The position numbers and the translations under genes are program-made. 64,000 bases of DNA. Origin: Sanderia malayensis (lineage: Eukaryota; Cnidaria; Scyphozoa; Semaeostomeae; Pelagiidae). Below are positions 12,901 to 24,356 of this stretch, in pieces (position 1 is the first letter of the stretch; each line of letters starts with the position of its first letter). The notes below the pieces were generated by a model, which did no database searches, was not told the origin of the DNA, and saw nothing but the letters and a program-made list of their open reading frames with translations. The stretch covers positions 62,001 through 126,000 of the forward strand of contig RQOL01000454.1 in assembly GCA_013076295.1 (NCBI GenBank). Reading direction: 5' to 3'.

Positions 12901-13067
12901 GGTCCATCCCACAATTCTGTTGGTTGGGTCAATACAGAAAAAGAATAAAAATAGTCATTTTGTAGTTGCTCGTAGCATGAGTTTACCTCTGTCTCGGTAT
13001 CGTGATTGTGACGTTTTCTTATTCCATAGTCCTCCAAATCGTTACTCTTTATTTTCAAATGGTTGCA
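9951..13067. other. Gene-poor stretch with a degenerate direct duplication
   Basis: No gene is recognised. About 10058-10250 and 10632-10815 are direct repeats of about 190 bp (shared runs include agaaacggaggcatccagca and acaaagagatattttaa). A further blurred copy of neighbouring sequence occurs near 11015-11098. Short open frames here, including one at 12870-13100 minus, have no recognisable domain. Confidence 0.5.
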
Positions 13068-13335
13068 TACCGTAAATTTTCTTTTTAGCCCCCCTCTCAA
13101 TTAAGCCCCCTGCCTCGAAATTTTAATGATGCAAAACTATATAAAGACGCGCGGTTTTGAACTTGATCAGGTTGAATAGTTATCATTACATCAAAGACTC
13201 AAATATAAGCATTGATATACTGCTGATAACGTCTTTTTGCACACGTTGTACCACCCCTTCTCTAATAAGCCCCCCTCCCTTAAAAGTGCTGTATTTCAAT
13301 AAGCCCCCCGGGGGCTTAATAGAGAATTTACGGTA
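13068..13335. mobile_element. MITE with TACCGTAAATT...GCCCCC inverted ends
   Basis: The left end taccgtaaattttctttttag is mirrored by the right end gagaatttacggta, followed inward on both sides by agccccc/gggggct. The outermost TA on both sides could be the target duplication of a Tc1/mariner-type element. Related G/C-run motifs ending in tacggta occur at 13690-13760, 18794-18900, 28266-28335 and 49400-49530. Confidence 0.65.
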
Positions 13336-13799
13336 TGTCTTTTTCACTATGTCCATCCTTGTAAAAGATGTAGTTGCAATCATTGAAGGATAACCATTCG
13401 GTGATGGTGGTGCAAAAGAAATCACATGGTGTTGCATTTTGTTGTGTTGGGATGTAGGTGAGGTGGCGTTGGTTGTTTTTGCAACAGTTGAATGTTCTTT
13501 GATTCTTTTCAGTCATTTGGCTGTATGGAATACAGGGGCTGCAACTTTTCTAAGAGAGCAAGATTTAAATTGACGAATTGCAATACATATCAAATTAATG
13601 CACACGGGCAATTCCCCATTCCTATAGAAAATCTCAGTGCAATGCACATTGCTCATAAGTTCAATATCCAATATCGTATTACCATAAGACCTTGATTAAG
13701 CCCCAGCCCTTTGATAAGCCCCCACCCAAATTTGTTTGCAAATTAAGGGGCTTATCCAACGATTGGCACATTATTGACAATATTTTTTTTTAATTTTTA

Positions 13800-14900
13800 A
13801 ATTACCTTCTCCTCAATGTTGGATGTTTCCCTTTCTTTCCCTTTTGGATGGCACCATTTTTCCTTTAAGTATACATTTTTCAATCACTTCATCACGATTG
13901 GTCATCCTAACTTTAAATAATCCTCCAGGAAGACTTTCCACAATCGATCCTTCGATATTAATTGGTACCAGTGGATCTCTGGCCTTTGGTTGCAGAAAAT
14001 ATTACTGATACCATGAATTTTGACAAATACAGTTGTCACCAACGGCAAATTTTGAAATAGATGTCTTTCTAGATGTTTTTTCATTCGTTTGCTCTCAAGT
14101 TCCCAATTTGCCATTGCAATTGTGGATGACAGGGACGAAAATGCTTATTTTGACATCGCTACTCTGGCATAGCATCTTGACTGTTTCCGCAATAAATTCA
14201 GATCCATTGTCTGGTTGCCAAATTTCAGGAAACCCTATAAAAATTGCAGCAAAACAATATTATTACTTCGTTCAAATATAAATCATTAAAAAAATTGGCA
14301 ACAATTTGTTCACAAATGACAGAATTTTTAAAGAGTGCCACCCCGAAGCAGCGCTGCATCTAAACACTGAAAATTAAGAGCGCTGCGACATTCCATTGAG
14401 TAATTATGGTTTACTAGATGACCCAAGAAAGGATTTAAGTTTTCCTGAAAGAAAAATGCACAGCTTGAAATGGGATTCTTCAGTGCTCAATGGAGTGTTT
14501 TTTCCGGGTTTCGGGTTTTAAATTTACAATTTAGGTTTCGGTTTGACAAAAATATCACAAAAAATTACCTTCTTTCTCAAATAGGAAACTTTTAGCAACC
14601 ACAATATGTCGCGCTTGTTTGCTTTTGATAGGAAAAAGCCAATAAAACTCCTGAAAAACAGCATTTCACTGCCAGGAAATATCGAAATTGTAATCTGTTT
14701 GATTTCATAAATTCCCTGTACTTTGACAGAGCCATATCAATCAAGTCAAACTGTAGCATTCTGAATGAGGGGAAGTGTTCTGATAGGTCCAGGCTTTTTG
14801 TTCAAATTACATGTCTGGCAGTTTTTATAAAATTCTCCACCAGGCTGTACAAGCCTTTGTAACAGTATTCACTGTCTGTTAGTTTCTTGACAAGTGAATG
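13800..14900 (-). pseudogene. Retroviral-type integrase remnant (copy A)
   Basis: On the minus strand, about 14880-14780 encodes FYKNCQTCNLNK, which looks like the end of an HHCC zinc domain. About 14240-14190 encodes GFLEIWQPDNGSEFIAETV, the second-aspartate motif of retroviral-type integrases. About 14000-13840 reads KARDPLVPINIEGSIVE and GLFKVRMTNRDEVIEK, possibly the C-terminal part. Stops and frame changes separate the blocks, so it is dead. The parent may be a Gypsy-like retroelement or a Ginger-type transposon. The same remnant recurs in copy B. Confidence 0.55.
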
Positions 14901-15482
14901 TCATTCATCTATATAAAAAAATAATTGTTATTTTTTAATTACATTTCGATAATTGTCATTAAATTAATGTAAATTGCCCTGAAAAGGAAATTGCAATCTA
15001 AAATGCTGCACAATTTTCTCAGAAACTAGCTATCTAAAGTGTGAGAAAATGACATTAAAGCAATTTAGCCAATTGTATTCATAACATAATATAAAACTTT
15101 TGTGAATGCAAACGTTAGGTGGTATGAAATTCTTGCTGCCCCAAAAAAATGATTAATCCACATATGGTCCATATGATTAAATACCTCAAAGGAGAGGAGA
15201 TGAAAAACTGTCAATTGACAACAATATTGGAGATTCCAACCTCATGCGTATAACTGCAGGATCAGGGATCCGATTCTTGTCAACCCGTTAGCACTTTGTG
15301 CAAATGACCAGGAATGAATGATTTTTTCCACATTAACTCTGATAAAAAGTTTCGATTTTATTCATCAAGATTTCATAGCACAAGTTGACAGTGTAATTAG
15401 TTGATAAATGTTAATTAACGGCCTGGTAATATTAATCCAGATATATATGAAGTAGACAGAAACAATAAAAATAATTATGTTC

Positions 15483-16005
15483 TCACCTTCCTGGTCAAAT
15501 CAGGATTCACAAATGGACATACATTAACAATGAAATGAAGCAACGCAGGTTGAAGGAGATGAGAACATCTTCTTTAGCCAGCATTGCTTCATTTCAATCA
15601 GCTTCTCCATGATCCCTCCAAAGTCCTTCGCACGAATCTGAACATCAATCAACACAACCCATTCCGCCAATCAAAATAAATTGGCGACTGAGCTTAATTG
15701 TGATTGGTCGATTTTCATACCATTCATTGACAATTCTTTCAATTCCATTGCCTTTGTTCTGTTGACATCAATCGATATTGATGTTATTGTTGTTGGTGGT
15801 GAGTTCGCACTGGTTGAGCAAGGGAGAGAAGGAACCCTGCAATTGCGACAACAAACATCTGCACAGTAGGCGATGTTTTGGTGACTCAACTATGTTTTTA
15901 AACACAACCCAGTCGATGTTAAGACAGCGCAAGTAAGAAAGTATATCCATCTGCTTCTACTTCAAACCATTTATGTAAAATCCAATTCCTGCCTCACCCT
16001 TTCTC
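15483..16005 (-). pseudogene. Broken copy of the NLR LRR exon (copy A)
   Basis: The minus strand encodes KQMDILSYLRCLNIDWVVF and NIAYCADVCCRNCRVPSL, clearly the same as KQMDILSHWKWLDIGRISL and NIAYCKRFEFHNCRVPSL in the open exon at 5457-6185. The copy lacks the front of the exon and has stops and frame changes. Its end near 15483 still has an intact donor-like tcctggt/gtgaga context. Confidence 0.65.
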
Positions 16006-16104
16006 ATAATAGGCGAAGGTAATTAGGGAATTTCTCCTACTTCGTTTTTGGTCAATGGCAATATTAATCCATATATATCAAATAGACAGAAACAATACAA
16101 ATAA

Positions 16105-16215
16105 TAATGTTCTTACCTTCCTCATCAAATCAGGATTCACCAATGGACATCGAGATAAGCTCATCTTCTTAAGACTGCGTTGTTTCATTTCAATCAATTT
16201 CTGTATGATGATCAT
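16105..16215 (-). pseudogene. Second short copy of the LRR exon 3' end
   Basis: The minus strand around 16200-16110 encodes LKKMSLSRCPLVNPDLMRK followed by a donor-like gtaagaac, parallel to the end of the exon at 5457 (LLDPEFTRK). It lies directly upstream of the 15.5-16.0 kb copy, so the exon end was duplicated locally. Confidence 0.5.
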
Positions 16216-16559
16216 AGAGAAAGTGATTCAAATAAAACAACGTGGAGGCATCGTATAGCTGCGGAGAAAACTATTCAATTACTTAATGGTTGCTTCGAGC
16301 ATTTTCTCAAGATATTGTAGGCAAAAAATAATTATCTTTCTTATAAAACATCAATCAAAGCTATGCTATCATTTTCTCCATCTTTGCTTGATGTAGATGC
16401 ATACATCACTGGCTGTATATCGATTTTGCGGCTTTTACATGTTTTCCAGTTTTTTCATGCTGCTTCAGAGAAAACAACCTTGGCTTAGCATTTACCCGAC
16501 AAAGTGTGCAAATGGAAGCGAAAAATTAGGATGAAATTAGAACAAATTTGGAGACATTA

Positions 16560-17600
16560 GTCAATAGGTGTTAAACATTTATTGACTAACGTCTCCAAAT
16601 GTGTTCTTCTTATCCAACAAGAATCCTTGAATGAAGGTCCCATCTGTGCATTCAGTCCTTTTAAAAATAATTTTCCCGATAGAGAATGTTTGTTTACAAA
16701 GCTGCAAAAGTTGCTGGGAATAATCAGGAAACCTCTCCCATTCAACAATTGATATTTTGTCGTCTGACTTCTTCCATCCAAAGTGCTGTTTCACCAAAAG
16801 AAATAGCGTCCAGCTATAAAGGTCTGTCTTGCTAGTGGTTACTTTTTCTTCTCTTCTTCAAGTGAAAGCAAAGCAGATCGTATTCATAAATTCAGGGATT
16901 GAAATTATAGTTGAGATGTTTGCATATTTTCCGAAACCCCCTTGACAAAATTTGCTATACTTTCTACACTTTCCTGTTGATTCTCAGTCTTGCTTGTTGA
17001 TAACTTTTCAAAATTCAGAATATATTCCTGAATTTGATTATCATCGAGCCAAAGGGTTTGCAACTGTTGCTACCTCTCTTTGGTTGCATCAAAAAAGTGT
17101 TGACTGTGAGGTCTTCCAAGGATTATAAGGATTATAATCCTTGGAAGACCACATAGTCAAAACTTTGATGCGGAGAATTTTTCAATAAATGTTTGATTCA
17201 TTTTCTTGGCTTCTTGAAGTTCATCCAGACCATCAATTAGAAATAGTGCAGTTTCGTCGTTCTTGACAGGTAGGCTTCTGAATTTCCCCTTCAAATAGTT
17301 GTGATTGATTATTTCAGGTTTATTGTGTTCATTGGTGCATTCAGAAAAAAAGTTGTTAAAGTCTCTAAAAATGATGTAGAAAAGGAGGAACTGATTTGCC
17401 GGAATTGGGAAATCAGTTCTAGCGAAGGCAACTCCCTTTGCAAGATCAAATTTGCCAATTCTGGCTTCCCCACCAACAAAAATAATTTGGTTTTTGTTAT
17501 CATCCTGATTCATATTGAACATTTCCTCAACTTCAAGAGTCTGGGAATGATATTTAAAGACTTGATCTGCGATAAGAGCTATCAAAACGAAAAGGTCAGT
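16560..17600 (-). pseudogene. NACHT and winged-helix region of a dead NLR gene (copy A)
   Basis: From about 17585 the minus strand encodes a nucleotide-binding domain: NQIIFVGGEARIGKFDLAKG is a Walker A region and ALFLIDGLDELQEA a Walker B. The residue after the Walker A lysine is phenylalanine rather than serine or threonine. The frame ends after EKFSASKF at 17157, at the palindrome 17111-17151. Below it the old frame resumes as DNQIQEYILNFEKLS and VESIANFVKGVSENM, then a frame shift, TIISIPEFMNTICFAF, and finally SWTLFLLVKQHFGWKKSDD and YSQQLLQLCKQTF, the winged-helix part after NACHT. Stops at several points show it is dead. It may be the former 5' part of the gene at 10-6185, or an independent copy. 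Confidence 0.65.
17111..17151. repeat. Perfect 19-bp hairpin inside the NACHT sequence (copy A)
   Basis: ggtcttccaaggattataa is followed by gga and its exact reverse complement. The symmetry continues imperfectly outward to gcatcaaa...tttgatgc, giving arms of about 42 bp. The same structure occurs at about 30195-30290 and 30693-30780. Confidence 0.85.
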
Positions 17601-18311
17601 GTCAAAGACTGTTCATTTCACTGTGATAGCTCTTAGCGGCAACTGGACTTCTCTTCCTTTCTCTTATCATTATATTTACTGCGAAATCTTTAATTTCCAA
17701 TTTGAGTGGCTTGATATAACCATGCTCTACACAAATTGTGTATTCACGAATGTGCTAACCATGAAGTAAACTGTGTAAAACAATTAACTTCATACTTAGC
17801 ACATTCTTGCATATACTTGCTTCGTAATCAGAAATAACTGACAAAAATGAAAAGGACTTCCAACATTATAAAACGTAATACAATAAAACAGCAGAATAAA
17901 TTGTTTTAGATGGCGCAATGCAAGGCAATTACAAAAATTAAGCCGCCAAAACATACGAAGCAGAAAATACGCATGCGATGAAAGCCGTTGGTTATTTCAT
18001 GTCAATATGAAACATGGAGAAACCAAAGAATTTATCAAATATCAAAACTTAACGGAACAAAAAATGCTTATCACATTTTGATTAAGGCCATCATCATAAT
18101 CACCAATATCAGTGATGAGGCTGCAATAAATTGATGATATGAATTGGCTAAGGGCAAAGTGCAATGCAGGTAGACAAAAACAAGATGTTGCCGAATAGAA
18201 TGAAAACAGCACAAAAGATTGTGGTTGCACTGGTGGACAATTTGCTTCCCTCGCCAAGATGGTACAGATGATAAATAATAGATTTAGTTAATTGATGAAC
18301 AATACAATCAT

Positions 18312-18793
18312 CATGTCATCATATAGACATAACCCATTTGATCAGAGAAAACGTTGCAAATATAATTACCAGCAAACACCCCTTGCAGACACCCCTTGCA
18401 ACACCCCTTGCAGACTCTATTAACCGCGGCTAATAGAGTTCTTACATTTTCACTATTTGGTTCAAATAATAGCGTAGAAACATGTGAATAGACATCAATT
18501 CCTTTCTTTTATCAATGGCAACATAAGCAAGTAGTTTAAGACCAAAGTTAGTCATTATATCTTAAGGAAAATATCCATTTTTAATGTTTGTCAATTCAAT
18601 GTCCATGTGTGCGGCTTTACCATGCTGTCGCTTCTTCATTTCTTCTAAAAAAATGCTAACATAGCATTTTTTTAACGTATGTCAATGAATAACAATCGGC
18701 ACTTTGTTATTATTGATTATTGTTATATACTATTATTGTTAATATAAGAATATTGTTTTGTTTTTGAAGATGCTCGATTTTAAAATTCTAGGA
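18312..18793. other. No gene seen; short palindrome
   Basis: A triplicated caccccttgca run near 18376-18410 is followed by an imperfect palindrome around actctattaaccgcggctaa at about 18415-18442, which resembles the ends of the GCCCCC-type MITE family. Nothing coding was recognised. Confidence 0.4.
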
Positions 18794-18900
18794 CTATGAA
18801 ATAACCGCCCCCCTCCAATAACCGCCCCCCTCTAATAAGCGCCCACCCAATTTTGCGAAATATTTAATAAGCGCCCGCTTAATAGAGGAAATACGGTATA
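18794..18900. mobile_element. Fragment of the GCCCCC/TACGGTA MITE family
   Basis: Repeated aataaccgcccccc and aataagcgcc motifs end in ttaatagaggaaatacggta, parallel to the right end of the MITE at 13068-13335 and to 49430-49530. Confidence 0.5.
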
Positions 18901-18998
18901 TTTCTGCTAAAGAAATTCGCGATTGAAACCCGTTTGGTAGTTTTATATTGTTATGTAAATTTTCTTGCTTAGGCCTTGGGCCACTTTTAGACGCCATT
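18893..18998. repeat. Dispersed repeat (partner 63062-63168)
   Basis: The run beginning tatatttctgctaaagaaat and ending ccacttttagacgcca is almost identical to the one at 63062-63168, in the same orientation. No function is recognised. Confidence 0.75.
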
Positions 18999-19036
18999 TT
19001 TTATCAGGTGTTGCAATACTTTTGGAGCCCCAGTGT

Positions 19037-19605
19037 AGCACTGGGATGGTTATAAATTTGGTTTGAATCATGGAAATGTATCTTCAAATATTTTGGGAGC
19101 AGATTCAAATGAGAGGGGTAAGGCCTAAAGTTTACAAAATTGATTGTATGAGTCGAATTATTGACGAACCCCATGGCTCGAAAATTCTCAAAAAATCTTC
19201 AAAATACGTGATATAGCACTGGGATGGCTATAAATTTGGTTTGAATCATGGAAATGTATCTTCAAATATTTTTGGAACAGATTCATATGAGAGGGGTAAG
19301 GCCTAAAGTTTACAAAACTGATTGTATGAGTCGAATTATTGACGAACCCCCTGGCTCGAAAATTCTCAAAAAATCTTCAAAATACGTGATATAGCACTGG
19401 GATGGCTATAAATTTGGTTTGAATCATGGAAATGCATCTTCAAATATTTTTGGAGCAGATTCATATGAGAGGGGTAAGGCCTAAAATTTACGTAGTTGCT
19501 TGTATGAGTCGAATCATTGACGAGCCCCCTGGCTCGAAAATTCTCAAAAAATCTTCAAAATACGTGATATAGCACTGGGATAGCTATAAATTTGGTTTGG
19601 TATTT
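19037..19605. repeat. 178-bp tandem repeat, about 3.2 copies
   Basis: Copies begin with agcactggga at 19037, 19215, 19393 and 19571, giving a constant 178-bp period. The three full units differ at only a few positions. The fourth breaks off after about 30 bp at ataaatttggtttgg. It has the look of a satellite or of the internal repeats of a transposon. Confidence 0.9.
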
Positions 19606-20243
19606 TAATATTTACAACTCGGAGACTTATAGATAACAAATTGGTGGGTAGTGTCGAATCTGAATCTAATTCCGAATCTGAATGTGAATGTGGGTCCCAG
19701 GACATTAAAGTGTGCAAGTCAATGATATAAAGCGCCAAAAGCGCTAGATACCTGACTCCGCACGATTCGTGCAGACAAGAGTGATGCCATTTGGCGGCCA
19801 TTTTAAAGAGGGGAAATAGCTTTTGTAAATCAACGATTCCAATTTTAAACGCTCTCTCTGGAGGAAAATAATTGTAAAAAAGTTTGACATATGCATACTG
19901 TTGCAGAGCACATAATATGAGGACACTAGTAGAATTTAGATAATGACAAAAACGTTTCAAATATCGGTATTTTGTTTATTTTTTGCGGAACGATGGAACA
20001 GGCCTAAATTAATCGAATAACAAAAACAGTTATTGAATTAAAAGTCTTGGATTTACTGGATATAATTTGTAAGCTCTAATTAAAGGTAAGTGACAGGGTT
20101 TTGATATCCCAAAAGCTTACTGAAATATTAGCAAATACAACACTTCTCCAATTCAAAAGGAAACACAGTGGCAGATCAGATTATACCTTTTACAAGTGAA
20201 TTAATAAGCCTTTTCACGGTTTTTGCTACCATTATGAAATAGG
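19606..20243. other. No gene seen
   Basis: AT-rich sequence between the tandem repeat and the transposon end. Open frames here show no recognisable domain. Confidence 0.4.
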
Positions 20244-20430
20244 TGGGATTTAGGCCAAAATGGTAGCCACTGACTGCGCTGGAAACTTCTCATGCTTTAT
20301 TACCATTTATCAGGTTACTTATTAGACGCAATTGCTTGATATTAATTTAGGAAAATTATTATTCAATTGATATTAGTAAATTAAAAAAGGTCAGTAAGTG
20401 ATTTTACTCTTTGTTTTCATCGATTATTCG
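20244..20430 (+). repeat. Left terminal inverted repeat of the ISL2EU-like element
   Basis: It matches the reverse complement of 24822-25017 nearly throughout, including tggtagccactgactgcg and cttgatattaattta. Left and right differ by small indels, for example near the gaaaattattattc stretch. Confidence 0.85.
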
Positions 20431-20518
20431 ATTAACTCTTACTAGTTAAGCTATACTATAATATCAAACGCACTCTTCTTCTGCCTTACATATGTGTTTA
20501 AATTCGTGAAGACTGAGG

Positions 20519-21946
20519 ATGCCTAATCAAAGTTATTGTGTTGGTGGCTGTACTAACAAATCGTGGCGTAAAGATGAGTTAACCGTAAGGGGACATGTAG
20601 AGAAGCTTGTATTCCATGCATTTCCCACAGACGAGGGCGCACGAAAATTATGGATTAAGCAAGTAAGCAAAGGTCTGAAAAACTATGAGTTCAGAAAAGG
20701 GATGCTCGTTTGTTCAAACCATTTTAAGTTTGGGAAGCCACTTGGCAACTTCAATTACCCAACAATGTACCTAACACAGCGCGATGCAGAAACGAAAAAG
20801 ACACCAGTGAAGAGAAAAGATCGCGGCGATCCACTTTTCGAAGAAACAAGCTTGCGTCGAAGCCCAAGAAGAAGACCGATAACTGAGCTCTTTGCTAATA
20901 CAGAACAACACATACCGAAGACTTTGGATGAGTTTGTGTTTAGTTTAGGACCGGAATATCAACTGCAACAAATTACAAGAGATTACAAAGTGCAGTTCTA
21001 TACCGGCTTTGAGGGAGCAAAAATGTTTAAGCTAGTTTTCGACCATTTGTTGCCGATCGCTTGTCGCATGCAATATTGGAAAGGGCAAGCTCAGACAGAG
21101 AGAGAGCAACAGAAAGATTTATGTGAAGCAGAGGAATCCTTAATGCAGGCAAATGAAGAAACATTCAGAGGTTTTATGAAACGCCCTGGCCCGAAGAGAA
21201 AGCTGTCTCTTGAGTTGGAGTTATTGATGGTCATGATGCGTTTGAAGTGTAACTTGAAAGTTCAAGACCTTGCATATCGATTTGATGTTGCTATTGGGCT
21301 GGTTACAACTGTTGTCTTTACGTGGGTGCGGTTAATGGCGTTGGAATTGAAGCCACTAATCAAATGGCCAGATAGAGCTGCAATTCGAAGATACATGCCT
21401 GATGGATTTCGGAAATTTTATCCCAAATGCAGAGTGATAATTGATTGCACAGAAATCTTTTTAGAAACACCATCCTGTCTGCAACTTGCAGCAACTTGTT
21501 GGAGCCAGTACAAGCATCATCACACCATCAAGTTTCTCGTTGGTATAACTCCAAATGGAGCTATTTCCTTCGTGTCCGATTGCTATGGTGGAAGAGCATC
21601 AGACATTTTCATAACGGAGAACTGCGGCTTTGCAAGTGGCCTTCTCCCCAATGACCAGGTGATGGCAGATAGAGGGTTTAAGATAGAAGACTATTTGGCA
21701 TACTATCAATGTACTCTAACAATACCGCCATCCACTCAAGGTAACTTTCAAATGAACAAGTCAGCTGTTGCGCGAACCTCCCAAGTTGCCAACCTGAGAA
21801 TTTTCGTGGAGAAAGCAATTAGAAGAATGAAGGAATATAATATACTCAAGAACGAACTTCCGATTATTCTTCTGCCGATTTGTGACGATATTGTTACTGT
21901 CTGCGCAGCATTAACGAATTTGAAGAAGCCATTATTAGAACAATAA
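20519..21946 (+). CDS. THAP-domain DDE transposase (475 aa, intact)
   Basis: The frame runs from a real ATG at 20519 to TAA and has no break. The N-terminus is a THAP zinc finger: CVGGC near residues 7-11, the AFPTD motif near residue 35, W near 45 and CSNHF near 65 give the C2CH pattern used for sequence-specific DNA binding. Residues about 220-280 form a helix-turn-helix of the DDE-endonuclease type (GPKRKLSLELELLMVMMRLK). The DDE_Tnp_4 catalytic core follows: first aspartate in VIIDCTEIF (about 308), second in VMADRGF (about 383), glutamate in FVEKAIRR (about 431). Its expected job is cutting and joining the element ends at 20244 and 25017. It faces the YqaJ gene tail to tail. Confidence in the family is high. 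Confidence 0.93.
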   Translation: MPNQSYCVGGCTNKSWRKDELTVRGHVEKLVFHAFPTDEGARKLWIKQVSKGLKNYEFRKGMLVCSNHFKFGKPLGNFNYPTMYLTQRDAETKKTPVKRKDRGDPLFEETSLRRSPRRRPITELFANTEQHIPKTLDEFVFSLGPEYQLQQITRDYKVQFYTGFEGAKMFKLVFDHLLPIACRMQYWKGQAQTEREQQKDLCEAEESLMQANEETFRGFMKRPGPKRKLSLELELLMVMMRLKCNLKVQDLAYRFDVAIGLVTTVVFTWVRLMALELKPLIKWPDRAAIRRYMPDGFRKFYPKCRVIIDCTEIFLETPSCLQLAATCWSQYKHHHTIKFLVGITPNGAISFVSDCYGGRASDIFITENCGFASGLLPNDQVMADRGFKIEDYLAYYQCTLTIPPSTQGNFQMNKSAVARTSQVANLRIFVEKAIRRMKEYNILKNELPIILLPICDDIVTVCAALTNLKKPLLEQ

Positions 21947-22049
21947 CTACGCTATTCTTATATACAGTTAAAAAGACTAGAATATATGATCGGAATATAA
22001 AATTTATTGGATAAAATTACAAAGTTGTAGAAGTAAGAAAAATTACTAA

Positions 22050-23933
22050 TTAATTTGTTAAGTCGCTACACAATATACATATAAAGTCGTTTTCGGGTGC
22101 TGAGTTCACATTAGTGCAACTCCAATGCAGCCATAGCTTGCAAATTTTACATTCCACACTGTTTTGTTTCGTGTCTTCAAATTCGCCATCTTCCAAGCAA
22201 GGCTTGTTGCATACAGGGCAAAAGCATAAAGATCTTATCCCCAACAGAAGTCTTGCAATGTGTGCTTTGAAAAATATAATCGCATTTCTTTCCAGCATAG
22301 TCCAATGATCCGTGTCGAATTGCATTTTTAAAATTAGCGGCTCTCCAATTGGCGTCCAAACAACGAAATATCCATGCTTGGCCTTCAGCAATACCATCTG
22401 CGCCATTATCTGGCTGTAATATTTGTGTGATTTTCGCAAAGTGATTGTCTGTTCAACCTCGTATAGATAGTCTAATTCTTTGTATGCACTGCAAATTGAT
22501 TTGTCTCTTAGCTTGTATGAACACTTGTATTCCACTGGAACCTCTCCGTTATCACAGCACTTACAAACAAATACATTATCTGGTGATGAACGAATGAATG
22601 GGAAGAATTTACTCACCAGTAAGCCTGAATCCAAAAGTCGCCCATTGCGATGTTTTTTTACAACCGATTCAGCAAAGGCCTTTCTCGCATCTACTTCGCG
22701 CTCTCTACCGTATTCCACTGCCGGGACCGAACCTATATCTCGCTCTTTAATTATACGTACAAGAAGGGGCGTTACTGAAACTGGCTTGCCTCTGGCCCTG
22801 CTGATCGATTCCACCTTCGTGGAGACATCTTTGATTTTTGTTCCAGTAATGCATCCTACCCTCTGTTCTTTCCATACTTTAGAATCAGCCTGCAATCTTG
22901 TGACTCTCTCCAATTCGTCCAACTGGCTCTCACTAAATGAAAGTTCATTCATCAACAATCTGATCAAACTTTGTTCATCTGCATCAGCATTTTTTTCAAC
23001 AATTCTCTCTGCAATCTGTGTTACAGTGTCCGGACAACCATATTGTTTTGAAGGCATTTCGCATTTTAAAACAACTCCTGTTGGTTGTTGTTCTCTCAGC
23101 TGCATTAAAAAATTTTCAATCCGTGTATCCTCTCTTCCTCTCATTTCGGCTGGCCGTGGGTCAAATGATAGTTTAAAATCTGTTTGTAATATCCGCTTTT
23201 TGTTTCTTTTTGTCACATCATGCTTTTTTATTGCTAGATTTTTTATTTTTGATACCTCGACCTCTGTCTGTGTACTACTATTCCAAGCACATGACTTCTC
23301 GGTGCAAACAGGGTCTATAAACCCTTTGCTATTGGCAAATTCAACCTTATATAAAATTGCGACAACGTGGTTGTGCGCAAATCCGGCAGTACATGTGCAA
23401 TAGCCGCAAATAACATCCCCGCTCTTTAAGCATAACAGCCACGCCTGCTTCGGATCTTCGCGCAATTTCTGTGAAGGTGTAACCTTTGCCTTCAGTAAAA
23501 CTTTACCACCAGATAAAGCATAAACAAATATTTTATGCACAAATCCGCTCATGAAGTAAGAGTAGGCTTTTCGGGCTTTATATTGTCCTATGTACTCAGT
23601 CCCGAAGGCTTTTTTGGTGATGACGTACGAAAATACCTTGCCAATGTCAACGTTCGGCCACAGAGACACATCTTCACTCCAAACAGTATCTTCTCATTGT
23701 AATGGATCAGGAATTTCATTATCATTGATCATCTTCGAATAGCTTTTTTTGAGTTCCTGTTCAAGCTCAGTAAGGTCCTTTCTGATCGGAGTTTTCTTCT
23801 CGAAGGCAACTAATGCTCTTGCAACCAACTCTAATTTATTTCCTTCCTGCAACAAACCACGAACAGCAAGATAGTACTTCAGTTCTTGTACTGTCCACTC
23901 AAGAAAATCAGCTGAAGTCACGTTAGTTTCCAT
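22050..23933 (-). pseudogene. SAP-SWIM-YqaJ nuclease-PHD protein with one in-frame stop
   Basis: One minus-strand frame starts at ATG 23933 and, apart from a TGA at 23696-23694, stays open to 22050 (627 codons). Residues about 10-50 are a SAP DNA-binding motif (WTVQELKYYLAVRGL). After the TGA the frame continues EDTVWSEDVSLWPNV without a start codon. A SWIM-like finger follows, CTCTAGFAHNHVVAILY, in which H-x-H stands where C-x-H is usual. The YqaJ/lambda-exonuclease fold begins near WKEQRVGCITGTKI and has the catalytic pairing SPDNVF and VEYKC (D...ExK) and YYSQIMAQM. A C-terminal PHD-like finger (CPVCNKPC, CKICKLWLHWSC) ends the protein. The likely role is nuclease help for the transposon. 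The single stop makes it a fresh pseudogene or a readthrough case. Confidence 0.8.
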
Positions 23934-24356
23934 TACGAATTTCCAACAAGTTAAAGTGATTTCTGTTTACGAATTACGAAAGCCAATTATTTTCAAATGA
24001 TGTCTAAAGAAAGAGTGTCTGCTATTATAGTATAGCTTCAATAGTAAGAGAATATTTCCTTTCCCACTTATTTGGCTGTCATTTTTCCCGGCCCTACCCA
24101 TAAAACTGTTACATGACACCGTGCGGCATGATAGAGCGCACCACGCAAAAATGAAAACACAGGATATCACAATGTCGTGACGCACACACTGGACGCATGG
24201 CAAGGAATCTTTGAACGCGTGCTATTTCTGTTATCCATGACCAATCACCATGGAACCACCGCCAATTGGAGGTAGGGATATACTCTCTACAACACAATAA
24301 TCTTTTGTTTCAGAAATTGAGGTTTAGGGGGTTGTCCGAAGAAGGTTTTCTTGGGG

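Larger units (their letters stand above)
13550..18311. repeat. Segmental duplication, copy A (direct; partner 28125-31721)
   Basis: Long stretches align with 28125-31721 in the same orientation. Matching anchors include agcagcgct at 14347 and 28550, ggagaggagatgaaaaactg at 15191 and 29391, and the NACHT remnants. Copy A has an extra block at about 13765-14150 and another at about 15960-17030. Copy B lacks about 190 bp matching 17937-18130 but has a second NACHT unit. Copy A ends near atgaacaatacaatcat at 18311. Confidence 0.8.

Noticed and set aside
22480..23403. A 307-codon plus-strand open frame
   Set aside because: It lies antisense to the YqaJ gene, whose motifs are clear; this frame has none.
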